A DNA stretch of 11,485 nucleotides from SIG603 sp044432645 (lineage in GTDB: Bacteria; Bacillota; Clostridia; Oscillospirales; Acutalibacteraceae): the NCBI GenBank assembly GCA_044432645.1, contig JAWXUM010000063.1, positions 1 to 11,485 on the forward strand, written 5' to 3'. The notes below the pieces were generated by a model. It did no database searches, had not been told where the DNA came from, and saw only the letters and a program-made list of their open reading frames with translations. Below, in pieces: positions 1 to 6,247 of this stretch. Made by a program: the position numbers and the translations under genes. Each line of letters starts with the position of its first letter. Position 1 is the first letter of the stretch.

Positions 1-679
1 GACTTTCACTTGACGAGTTTACTATTGTTTTAGCAATAATCTTTGCATATTTTTCGGCTTTTGCTTTTGCAGATATATTTTTATTATCTTTTAGATATAT
101 GTCCATATACTTGTTAACTAGATGGAGCAAGTTATTGCCATCACTTCGCATTGGGTTTCGTAAATCAAGCACAGAAACATTGTAGCCATAATCGTCCTTT
201 GCGATTGCTCCATAATTTTTAACGAGATCGCCTTTCGTGTCGCTGCACAGCCATGACATACCACTAGCACAAGCATATTCGAGGTTTGGATACAAAAAGT
301 AAGCTGTTTTTCCGACACCACTTGCACCAATCATTAGGCAGTGAACATCGTTTGTATCAACTAAAGCTGTCACATTATTTTTATGACCTTCACAACCGAT
401 TATCAAGCCTTGTGGAACTGGTTTTTCTAACTTGCCTTTTGAATTTCGCCATAATTTAACATTAAAAGGAATATAATTATAAATTTTCTTGGCTTCACGT
501 TTTGTTGCAAACCTAGCAACACCATGTTGCCCATCACCAACTGTTTTTGATTTGATTCCGTTTAGTGAATAGTGATTAGCAATTATGGTTATGCCTGCGA
601 GAAGTCCAATCATAATTACAAATACAAAAACTAATATTGAAATTGAATTCAACTCAGAAATATTTTCGTACACACTCAT
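1..679 (-). CDS. VirD4/TraG-type conjugative coupling protein (N-terminal part, continues past left edge)
   Basis: Membrane ATPase that links the relaxosome to the type IV secretion channel and drives DNA export. The visible 226 residues start with one hydrophobic membrane segment (about 13-33), followed by a short GQHGVARFAT stretch typical of TraG proteins. The Walker A motif GASGVGKT is at residues 118-125, and SDTKGD (about 146-151) matches the conserved DPKGE/D-type motif after it. The ATG at 679-677 overlaps the TGA of the upstream Toprim gene (ATGA), and no good ribosome binding site is seen, so translation is probably coupled. The Walker B motif and the C-terminal half lie outside the window. 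Family assignment is firm; the exact subfamily cannot be judged from this half. Confidence 0.93.
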   Translation of the reverse strand, partial: MSVYENISELNSISILVFVFVIMIGLLAGITIIANHYSLNGIKSKTVGDGQHGVARFATKREAKKIYNYIPFNVKLWRNSKGKLEKPVPQGLIIGCEGHKNNVTALVDTNDVHCLMIGASGVGKTAYFLYPNLEYACASGMSWLCSDTKGDLVKNYGAIAKDDYGYNVSVLDLRNPMRSDGNNLLHLVNKYMDIYLKDNKNISAKAKAEKYAKIIAKTIVNSSSES

Positions 680-1620
680 TTAATCACCATTTCACAAGTT
701 TGCGTGGGTTGACTTGGTTTTAAACTTTCTACTAAATCTTCATTAAAATCTTTATTGTCTGGGACTATCGTGCTGTGTGATAGTCCTTTTTCATCTACTA
801 ATTTTTCAAGTCTAGCGATAGCTTTTTGCCCTGCATCATCATTGTCTAAGCAGAAAACAACGTGATTTATATTTTGATTTTCCATTTGATACATCATTGC
901 TTGTGACGATACACCACAAAGAGCGACATAGTTGTGCTGTTTCCAGTTTGTATCTTTATGAAGTGATATGAAGGACAGCATATCAATAGGCGATTCAAAA
1001 ACATACAATCTGTCTGAGCCACCTAAACAGTTAAAACTGTGTTTAGGATTGCAACCCTCGATATTTTGAACAAATCTTTTACCAAATGAAAAGATACTTC
1101 TTTTATGAATATGGGATTGATTTTTATCTTTATCAAGTCCAACAAAAACAGCGTTGTTGTATTCTTTGAGTTTATTTCTACTAAATTCTTTACTTTCGTA
1201 AATTAATTTTTCTTTAATAAAAAAAGTTAACACCGATGTGTCGATACATCGGTGCTTTGTTAAATATGCAAATACTTTTCTGTTGTTTAAATTTTTCTGT
1301 GGTGGTTTAAATTCTTTAGGTTTTTCAGCTTGCTTTTCGTAACTCCTATACGCCATATTGGTATTACCTAAAAGTTCTGTAACAGCTTCTGTAAATTCTA
1401 AATTATAGAATTTTTTTACAAAATCTATAGAATATCCACCTTTTTCGGTAGCGTGGTCGAACCAAGTGTTTCCACGTACAGTTATACTATGATTACTTTC
1501 AAGTCTTTTTTCTCTGCCACTTTTAATTAGCTTTTCACCTTTAGATTTTAAAAAATCTTCAAGGTCAACGCTATTGGCACGTTGTTTTTCATCGTCTGTA
1601 AAATGAATATATTTAGCCAT
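676..1620 (-). CDS. Toprim-domain (DUF3991-like) primase-type protein of a conjugative element
   Basis: A 314-residue protein of the mobile-element DUF3991/Toprim type. These are related to the DnaG primase core and are thought to act in DNA replication of the element; that role is inferred from the family. The N-terminal region (about 15-85) has the WFDHATEKGGYSIDFVK pattern that in relatives follows a zinc-binding region, but no CHC2-type cysteine set is present. The Toprim signature is visible: FESPID with the acidic Glu at 209, and the DxD-like CLDNDDAG with Asp 259 and 261. The start ATG is preceded by AAAGG at a rather long distance. The gene lies downstream of a terminator, so it opens a separate transcription unit with the coupling-protein gene, which it overlaps by four bases. 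Confidence 0.85.
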   Translation of the reverse strand: MAKYIHFTDDEKQRANSVDLEDFLKSKGEKLIKSGREKRLESNHSITVRGNTWFDHATEKGGYSIDFVKKFYNLEFTEAVTELLGNTNMAYRSYEKQAEKPKEFKPPQKNLNNRKVFAYLTKHRCIDTSVLTFFIKEKLIYESKEFSRNKLKEYNNAVFVGLDKDKNQSHIHKRSIFSFGKRFVQNIEGCNPKHSFNCLGGSDRLYVFESPIDMLSFISLHKDTNWKQHNYVALCGVSSQAMMYQMENQNINHVVFCLDNDDAGQKAIARLEKLVDEKGLSHSTIVPDNKDFNEDLVESLKPSQPTQTCEMVIK

Positions 1621-1722
1621 ATTATCGCCTAACCTTTCTGTAAAATTTTATTTTTTTAGGGGGATTGCCCTTTGGTTTAACTTTTTTTAGCTCCTTTTTT
1701 CGTTTCATCAATTTTACCCAAT

Positions 1723-1753
1723 AAAAAAACAGCCTTTAATTAAAAAGACTGTT
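1723..1753 (-). terminator. Intrinsic terminator after the small gene downstream of the relaxase
   Basis: Read on the minus strand, AACAGTCTTT (1753-1744) pairs with AAAGGCTGTT (1737-1728) through a 6-base loop. This gives a 10-base-pair stem with one G-U pair. Seven T residues follow directly (1729-1723). It begins 12 bases after the stop codon of the preceding gene. It should end the mobilisation transcript and separates it from the Toprim/VirD4 genes. Confidence 0.85.
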
Positions 1754-1765
1754 AATCTATTGCTT

Positions 1766-2053
1766 TCATTTTCTATATTTTTTATTCCACTTGCTTAACT
1801 TACTAGAAAAATATTTTTCCACTTCATAATATGGTATCCATATTTCAGCAGACTCAATTTTTTTATAAGTTTCAAATACAATTCCATCTTTGCGAATTCT
1901 ATCTAGTGACTTTTCTGACTTTTCTATCTCTAATAGGTACTCATCTAATAACCACTTATATATCTTTTCTTTTTGAGATATTTTTAAATCTGCAAACCTT
2001 TTGTTAGTTTGAATTAATCTACCATTAACTACTTTATGATTTTTTCTTGACAA
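1766..2053 (-). CDS. Small conserved-looking protein downstream of the relaxase, function unknown
   Basis: Encodes about 95 residues with no assigned function. It is basic and rich in predicted helix, with a KRFADLKISQKEKI segment near residues 16-30 and a C-terminal KLSKWNKKYRK tail. Small proteins of this look occur in clostridial mobile elements as hypothetical proteins; that is memory of the type, not a checked match. The open frame extends to a GTG at 2062, but AGTAGG (2067-2062) covers that codon. AGTAGG sits eight bases from the in-frame TTG at 2053, which is therefore preferred. The gene has its own possible promoter just upstream and a strong terminator after it, so it may be a single-gene unit. 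Confidence 0.6.
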   Translation of the reverse strand: MSRKNHKVVNGRLIQTNKRFADLKISQKEKIYKWLLDEYLLEIEKSEKSLDRIRKDGIVFETYKKIESAEIWIPYYEVEKYFSSKLSKWNKKYRK

Positions 2054-2061
2054 ACATAACA

Positions 2062-2067
2062 CCTACT
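2062..2067 (-). promoter_or_regulatory. Ribosome binding site deciding a TTG start
   Basis: AGTAGG on the minus strand lies eight bases before TTG (2053-2051). The only in-frame alternative, GTG at 2062, overlaps the site itself and so cannot use it. An ATG at 2057 is in a different frame. Confidence 0.5.
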
Positions 2068-2078
2068 TTAATATATAA

Positions 2079-2108
2079 ATTATATATATGATAACATATT
2101 TTTGCTAA
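2079..2108 (-). promoter_or_regulatory. Possible sigma-A type promoter for the small gene after the relaxase
   Basis: On the minus strand, TTAGCA (2108-2103) and a perfect TATAAT (2084-2079) are 18 bases apart in the very AT-rich gap after the relaxase stop codon. The -35 is imperfect, and AT-rich DNA makes chance TATAAT common, so this is only a candidate. Confidence 0.35.
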
Positions 2109-2116
2109 TAATACAG

Positions 2117-3499
2117 CTATAATTTCATTTCTTTTAAGTCCAGTTTCTGTCCAAGAGCCTGTTTTCTTTTTCGCATTTCACGAATTGCATTGCTGTCTAT
2201 CTTAGGATGAGTTTGTTTATTGAAATCTTTATTTTCACTATCAAAAACTTTGCTTAAAGAATTTAGAATATTTAACGCAGATTTATTAAAATCAAAATTG
2301 TTATGATTTTCATTTTCTACATTGGTTTGCATATCTAAACTTTCATTTTCAATGTTTATATTTTCACTTTGAATGTTTTCAAAATGTACTACATCATCTT
2401 CTTTTACAAGTTCAGAAATTATCATGTTTTTTATTGACTTAAACTCTGTTTGCTTAGACAGTGGAAGTGGCTTTATAATTTTGTCTTGATAGTTAGAATA
2501 TATTTCTTGTTGCATTTCCCACCATAGGTCATAACAGTTTTTAATTTCAGGGATTTTTTCAAGTTCATCGACAATTTTATCAACTATCTCTTTTGCGTTT
2601 GGTCTTAAAAATCCATAAACTTTTTTGCCTGTAGTATTATCCAACTTTTCTTTTAACTCTGACATTAAACTTTCTAGTTGTGGGTTATTTATTTCACCAC
2701 TAGCAATTTTTTCTTGAAGATTTTCAATAGCTGTTTTAAATTCAGTTTTCAACTTATCTCGGCGAATTGTTTTCTCTTGATAAAGTGAATTTAATTCTTG
2801 GCTAAAAATTTCATTCATTAACTTTGACTTTATTTTTTCAATACCAGTAGTTGTTAGATAGCCTTCCTTTGGGTTTGTGCTGTAACAAATCATGTGTATA
2901 TGTGGATGTGAGTCTGCTTGGTGAAATGCTGCATACCACCTAAAATTATCTGGGTGAATTTTCATCGCTCTTGCAAATTCTGTGGCATTGGCTGTTATTA
3001 AATTTTTCCAAGATTCATAATCTTCAAAATCAGTTCGTGAGGCATCTTCACGTTTTAAAGATATAATCGGAGTCCACACATTTCCTTTATGATTTACAAT
3101 TTCAGCAGTGACTTTTTTAAGGTCGATGTTTTCATCAGCACCAGAAAATAATCCATGTTCTGCAAGTTTTTCTACACTAGGTCTGTTTGCAATATAACCA
3201 ACATAGTTTTCTTTTTTAGCTATGCTGTCAAGATTGTGTTCGATAGCGGTTTCGATAAAATCACTTGCAGTTTTGGAATTTGGATTTAATTTATAATCTT
3301 CATACTCAAAAGAATTTTTAGCAGTTGGAAATTCCTTTAATAAATCATCAATTAAATTTTCTTGATTTTCTGTAACAGATTTCTCTGAATCAAAAACTTT
3401 TTGCACACCATCTCTTGTGGAAATATATTTTACTAAATTTCCAACATGAGTTTTGCTTTTTGATTTCAGATAACTGTTTTTAATAATTAACTTTGCCAT
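2117..3499 (-). CDS. MobP3-like relaxase (conjugal transfer DNA nickase)
   Basis: Nicks one DNA strand at oriT, stays linked to its 5' end through a tyrosine and pilots it into the recipient. The 460-residue protein has the usual length and layout of the MobP3-type relaxases of clostridial elements. Near the N-terminus is KYISTRDGV, with Tyr25 the likely catalytic residue. The metal-binding histidine motif HQADSHPHIHM spans 193-203 (His198, His200, His202). A helical region (about 225-365) follows, containing KKVYGFL and the LPLSKQTEFKSIKNM segment. An Asn/Glu-rich linker and a basic tail with RKRKQALGQK end the protein. The start ATG is two bases after the stop of the accessory protein gene, so the two are co-translated. 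No truncation or missing catalytic residue is seen. Confidence 0.93.
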   Translation of the reverse strand: MAKLIIKNSYLKSKSKTHVGNLVKYISTRDGVQKVFDSEKSVTENQENLIDDLLKEFPTAKNSFEYEDYKLNPNSKTASDFIETAIEHNLDSIAKKENYVGYIANRPSVEKLAEHGLFSGADENIDLKKVTAEIVNHKGNVWTPIISLKREDASRTDFEDYESWKNLITANATEFARAMKIHPDNFRWYAAFHQADSHPHIHMICYSTNPKEGYLTTTGIEKIKSKLMNEIFSQELNSLYQEKTIRRDKLKTEFKTAIENLQEKIASGEINNPQLESLMSELKEKLDNTTGKKVYGFLRPNAKEIVDKIVDELEKIPEIKNCYDLWWEMQQEIYSNYQDKIIKPLPLSKQTEFKSIKNMIISELVKEDDVVHFENIQSENINIENESLDMQTNVENENHNNFDFNKSALNILNSLSKVFDSENKDFNKQTHPKIDSNAIREMRKRKQALGQKLDLKEMKL

Positions 3500-3501
3500 G
3501 A

Positions 3502-3909
3502 TTAACTGTTTTGATGTTCGATTGCATCTTCAAGTGCAACTCTACCACGATTGCGTTTTATTTCTTCAATACATCTTGCTCTAGTTGTACGCAGTTGTTC
3601 TTCACTTATTTCCAAACCAAACGCCATAATATTCATCATTACAGAAACTTCAACAGCTAATCTAAAAATATTATTCGCCATTCTATTATCATTACTTTTA
3701 ATAGCACCTTTCACTGAGTCTACTAAAATATCTGATAAATAATTCGTTGAATTTGTACTGTTGATGTAACCGATATAAAAATCAACTGATTTTTCGATAA
3801 ATTCACTACGATTTTTACAATTATCCTTACTTAAGTTATCATCAACATTTTTGAATGTTTGTGGGTACAGCCATATCGCTGATCTTTTTTTATATTCATT
3901 TTCGTCCAT
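3502..3909 (-). CDS. Ribbon-helix-helix relaxosome accessory protein (MobC-like)
   Basis: A 135-residue protein encoded immediately before the relaxase. Residues about 9-50 (RSAIWLYPQTFKNVDDNLSKD followed by a RSEFIEKSVDFYIGYI helix) have the pattern of a ribbon-helix-helix DNA-binding domain. The rest is helical. Proteins in this position bind oriT and help the relaxase, and often repress their own operon; both roles are inferred here. The frame opens at 3936, but AGGAG (3920-3916) lies six bases before the ATG at 3909, which is the chosen start. Repeated GWCCACCT boxes in the upstream region are candidate binding sites for it. Confidence 0.78.
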   Translation of the reverse strand: MDENEYKKRSAIWLYPQTFKNVDDNLSKDNCKNRSEFIEKSVDFYIGYINSTNSTNYLSDILVDSVKGAIKSNDNRMANNIFRLAVEVSVMMNIMAFGLEISEEQLRTTRARCIEEIKRNRGRVALEDAIEHQNS

Positions 3910-3928
3910 AAATTTCTCCTTTTTTCGT

Positions 3929-4025
3929 CTGTCCACCTAGTCGACCACCTTTAAAATGGCTTGTTTGCTTGATTTTTGGTAAATCCGTCCACCTAGCCGA
4001 CACATTTTGCAAAATCCGACCACCT
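3929..4025. repeat. Four direct copies of GWCCACCT, likely protein-binding boxes
   Basis: The decamer YYGWCCACCT occurs four times in the same orientation: CTGTCCACCT (3929-3938), TCGACCACCT (3941-3950), CCGTCCACCT (3985-3994) and CCGACCACCT (4016-4025). Two copies extend to GTCCACCTAGYCGAC (3931-3945 and 3987-4001). A second short repeat, AATGGCTTRTTT, follows two of the boxes (starting near 3955 and 4043). The copies end 20 bases before the accessory protein start, so a protein bound there could both shape oriT and repress the operon. Confidence 0.65.
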
Positions 4026-4060
4026 TGAGTTAAATCGTCAAGAATGGCTTATTTCCTAGT

Positions 4061-4084
4061 AAAAACGGTCGGCACTGCCGTCCG
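4061..4084 (-). terminator. Terminator-like hairpin inside the oriT region
   Basis: On the minus strand, CGG-A-CGGC, loop AGT, GCCG-A-CCG forms a seven-pair stem with one A/A mismatch (4084-4066). It is followed at once by TTTTT (4065-4061). This is the form of an intrinsic terminator for the upstream transfer operon. The same hairpin could equally be a structural element of oriT. Confidence 0.5.
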
Positions 4085-4092
4085 AAGTAACT

Positions 4093-4108
4093 GCGACGAC
4101 CACGTCGC
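4093..4108. repeat. Perfect 6-base-pair hairpin
   Basis: GCGACG (4093-4098) and CGTCGC (4103-4108) flank a four-base loop, ACCA. The stem is entirely complementary and GC-rich within AT-rich DNA. It lies nine bases from the terminator-like hairpin. Its role is unknown; a relaxosome or attenuation element is possible. Confidence 0.55.
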
Positions 4109-4124
4109 TTTCTCCTGCAAATAT

Positions 4125-4196
4125 TTATCACCCCTAAAAATGCCACTCTACCAACTAGAATTGTGTCTTGATATTGGCATTGGGTGAGGGTGATAA
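4125..4196. repeat. Large interrupted inverted repeat, candidate oriT core
   Basis: TTATCACCC (4125-4133) matches GGGTGATAA (4188-4196), and AATGCCA (4139-4145) matches TGGCATT (4175-4181). The two pairs are nested with mismatched spacers of five and six bases. The central unpaired stretch, 4146-4174, is 29 bases. Inverted repeats next to a nick site are usual in oriTs recognised by MobP relaxases, but this one has not been tied to a known oriT. Confidence 0.6.
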
Positions 4197-4365
4197 TTTC
4201 TGATTTTAGGATTGTCTGTGTTTGGCTGTGTTATAGCCTTAATTTTAACTGTGCAATTCCTTACACTTTTTGTTTAAAATCTTGCGAATTTACACGGAAT
4301 TTCTACCTTTTATATGTGGGGTGGTATGCTTACCTTATTTCACATATTCAGCATGCTAAATGCTT

Positions 4366-4671
4366 TTAATCTATTGTAGTCTTTGCGTTCATTTGGTGAT
4401 ATTTTTTCATTCTTTCAGAAAGGCTTTTTGATAATTCTTCTGAAGCTGGTATTTTTAAATTTATAGACAATCTGTTTTTGGGTAATTCACAAGTAATTTC
4501 ACCATCTTGTCCAACTTTAGTTATTTTAAAAAGCTCTGGATACTCACGATTTCTTTCTATAATTTTCTTTATTAATTTTGGGTTATGTGTATAAATTTCT
4601 GCTGGTTCATTGCTTTCATTATACAGAACGATTGTTTCCTTTTCATAACTAGTCAATCTTGGTGGTTTCAT
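4366..4671 (-). CDS. Unrecognised small transfer-operon protein (101 residues)
   Basis: No function is assigned. The protein carries SYEKETIVLYNESNEPAEIYTH near its start and a basic C-terminal segment (SLSERMKKYHQ). It appears soluble, with no membrane segment. Proteins with this opening are often found beside DUF6103- and DUF3846-like genes in clostridial conjugative elements; this is from memory and unchecked. An in-frame TTG at 4677 exists, but AAGGAG lies only about four bases before it. The same site is about ten bases before ATG 4671, which is preferred. The start overlaps the end of the DUF6103-like gene by 23 bases, so this is the last gene of the transfer operon before the oriT region. 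Confidence 0.7.
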   Translation of the reverse strand: MKPPRLTSYEKETIVLYNESNEPAEIYTHNPKLIKKIIERNREYPELFKITKVGQDGEITCELPKNRLSINLKIPASEELSKSLSERMKKYHQMNAKTTID

Positions 4672-4879
4672 TTTCAACTTTCTCCTTTTTGTTTTTTTGC
4701 TCTCTCATAGCCTTATCTTCCAAGTATTCTTGCATGGCTTTTGGCACAACTTTTTCGTATAAAGATGTGATTGCATCTTCAAGTTCAGTGTGAATATTTC
4801 CATTTTTCTTTGCTAAGTGGAAATTAAGCACGTCAATTTTCTCGCTATCATAGCGTACAATAATGTTTGTTTTTTTCAT
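4649..4879 (-). CDS. DUF6103-like small protein
   Basis: A 76-residue, strongly charged protein that resembles the DUF6103 family of clostridial conjugative elements; the family's function is unknown. The opening KKTNIIVRYDSEKIDVLNFHL and the following ELEDAITSLYEKVVPKAMQEYLE helix are the recognisable parts. The layout of a short strand followed by helices would suit a small DNA-binding or regulatory protein, which is inference. The C-terminus is Lys/Glu-rich and probably disordered. AAGGA lies just before the ATG, and the gene starts 13 bases after the DUF3846-like stop codon. Confidence 0.72.
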   Translation of the reverse strand: MKKTNIIVRYDSEKIDVLNFHLAKKNGNIHTELEDAITSLYEKVVPKAMQEYLEDKAMREQKNKKEKVENETTKID

Positions 4880-4892
4880 AATAAATCCTTTC

Positions 4893-5264
4893 TTACCAAT
4901 TAAATCCGACTACTTCTATGCGTGGTTCTAGCTCAGGTTCATCACCTGAAAACTTTGGAATTTGCTCAAATTCCTTTTTGTATTTTTCTAAATCTTGGTC
5001 ACTAAGTGATGTGAAATCTTCTCCGTCATCACCACAAATAAAGAAAGGACCGCAGATAATATCTCTGCCGATCCTACGATTTGGTTCTGACCCATTGATT
5101 TTTCCTTCTTCGTTTATCACAGCAATGTTCCCATCATCTAAATAAACACACTGAATAAGTCCACCGACTTCTGCTTGTAAACTGTTTAAGTTGTTGTCAA
5201 TTTCTTTAACAATTGGCTTTTGATTGGGTTCGATTTTGACGATTTTCATTTTGCTTTCTTTCAT
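4893..5264 (-). CDS. DUF3846-like protein
   Basis: A 123-residue acidic protein resembling DUF3846, a family of unknown function that is common in Gram-positive conjugative elements and phages. Typical features seen are the start KIVKIEPNQKPIVKEID, the SLQAEVGGLIQCVY segment, INEEGKINGSEPNRR, and IICGPFFICGDDGEDFTSLS with the following helix. GGAG lies about seven bases before the first ATG (5264). A second in-frame ATG at 5249 has a weaker site, so the longer form is kept. It lies 17 bases after the M23 gene within the operon. The C-terminal 25 residues (Glu/Pro-rich) are less typical. Confidence 0.82.
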   Translation of the reverse strand: MKESKMKIVKIEPNQKPIVKEIDNNLNSLQAEVGGLIQCVYLDDGNIAVINEEGKINGSEPNRRIGRDIICGPFFICGDDGEDFTSLSDQDLEKYKKEFEQIPKFSGDEPELEPRIEVVGFNW

Positions 5265-5281
5265 AAAATTCTCCTTTTTCT

Positions 5282-6247
5282 TTATGGTAAATAATTTCTA
5301 GGGTCGACTTTTTCACCATCTATTCTTACTTCAAAGTGTAAATGGTTTCCTGTGCTACTACCTGTTGAGCCTACTTCAGCGATTTGTTGCCCAGTTAAAA
5401 CTGTGTCACCAACTTCAGCTAATAGAGCTGAACAGTGGGCATATAAAGTGACAATTCCATCTCCGTGGTCTATCATTATATAGTAGCCATAGCTTGAATT
5501 ATAGGACGCCACAGTTACTGTTCCACTTAAAACTGCATAGATTGGTGTGCCATATGGTTTGCCAATATCTATACCACCATGCAATGAATATTCACCAGTA
5601 ATTGGGTGAATTCTATAGCCAAACTCATCTGTTACGCTACTTTCCCAATCGGTTACTGGTTCGACAAAACCTATGATTCCTAAAATTGCAGAGGGGATTG
5701 ATATGCCATAAACAACATAGTTATAAATGTTTTCTGCGTTTGAAATGTCTGTTTCAGTTATCAAAGCACTATGGTTAGTACCTATATTTTCATATACAGC
5801 ATTCAAGTCCGTTATCACAGAATTGTTGGCGATAAAGTTGTCAATAAAGGTTTCGCAGACGATAGTAGCTGTATAATCATTGCCAAAGTATATTGCACAA
5901 AATAGCGATTTTACATAGTTCATATCAATTTCTTCGTCTAAATCATCGGCAATTTCAGCGTAATTTTCTTCTATAACGATAAAACAATTACGCATATTAA
6001 TAATGTTTGACTGGGTTGAACTAGAGAAATCTTCAGACAATACTTCATCATTAAACGCATATTCAACTATGCTATTTGCTTGTTCAGTTGTTTCAGAAAA
6101 CAGCATTACAACGAAAACAACTATTATAATAATTGGAGATAAAATGGCTGCTACTACCCATAAAATAACTTTTCGTATATTGGGGTCGCTAACTGCTGTT
6201 ACTGCTGCTTTGACAATAACCGTAGTAGTAGATACTGGTTCTGCCAT
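5282..6247 (-). CDS. Membrane-anchored M23 peptidase (LytM-type) of the conjugation apparatus
   Basis: Zinc metallopeptidase that cuts peptidoglycan cross-links, used in conjugation to open the cell wall for the channel. The 321-residue protein has a single membrane segment (about 27-50) and then an acidic spacer (about 50-190) of no recognised domain. A C-terminal M23 domain (about 200-321) follows. Zinc-ligand motifs are intact: HGGID with His223 and Asp227, and HLH with His302 and His304; His271 in the YAHC segment is the further catalytic His. No NlpC/P60 or lysozyme domain is seen, unlike many bifunctional conjugation hydrolases. Its ATG shares one base with the VirB4 stop (TAATG), so the two are translationally coupled. 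Confidence 0.9.
   Translation of the reverse strand: MAEPVSTTTVIVKAAVTAVSDPNIRKVILWVVAAILSPIIIIVVFVVMLFSETTEQANSIVEYAFNDEVLSEDFSSSTQSNIINMRNCFIVIEENYAEIADDLDEEIDMNYVKSLFCAIYFGNDYTATIVCETFIDNFIANNSVITDLNAVYENIGTNHSALITETDISNAENIYNYVVYGISIPSAILGIIGFVEPVTDWESSVTDEFGYRIHPITGEYSLHGGIDIGKPYGTPIYAVLSGTVTVASYNSSYGYYIMIDHGDGIVTLYAHCSALLAEVGDTVLTGQQIAEVGSTGSSTGNHLHFEVRIDGEKVDPRNYLP

Larger units (their letters stand above)
3910..4365. other. Gene-free region, probable oriT and mobilisation control region
   Basis: No credible gene lies in these 456 bases. The left half carries repeated boxes and two hairpins, the middle a large interrupted inverted repeat (4125-4196). The right part (about 4200-4365) is AT-rich with no clear structure. 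The position directly before the accessory protein and relaxase genes, with clustered direct and inverted repeats, is what an origin of transfer looks like. The nick site cannot be assigned from sequence alone. Confidence 0.65.

Noticed and set aside
1670..1710. Ten-codon frame encoding MKRKKGAKKS before the Toprim gene, as a leader peptide
   Set aside because: No ribosome binding site at the proper distance and no attenuator-like pairing with downstream sequence; chance in A-rich DNA.
4230..4256. TTGCAC and TATAAC on the minus strand as a promoter for the mobilisation genes
   Set aside because: The spacer is only 15 bases and both boxes are imperfect; not convincing in AT-rich DNA.
4184..4369. 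61-codon plus-strand open frame in the gene-free region
   Set aside because: Overlaps the right arm of the inverted repeat, is Cys- and aromatic-rich without a domain, and lacks a ribosome binding site.
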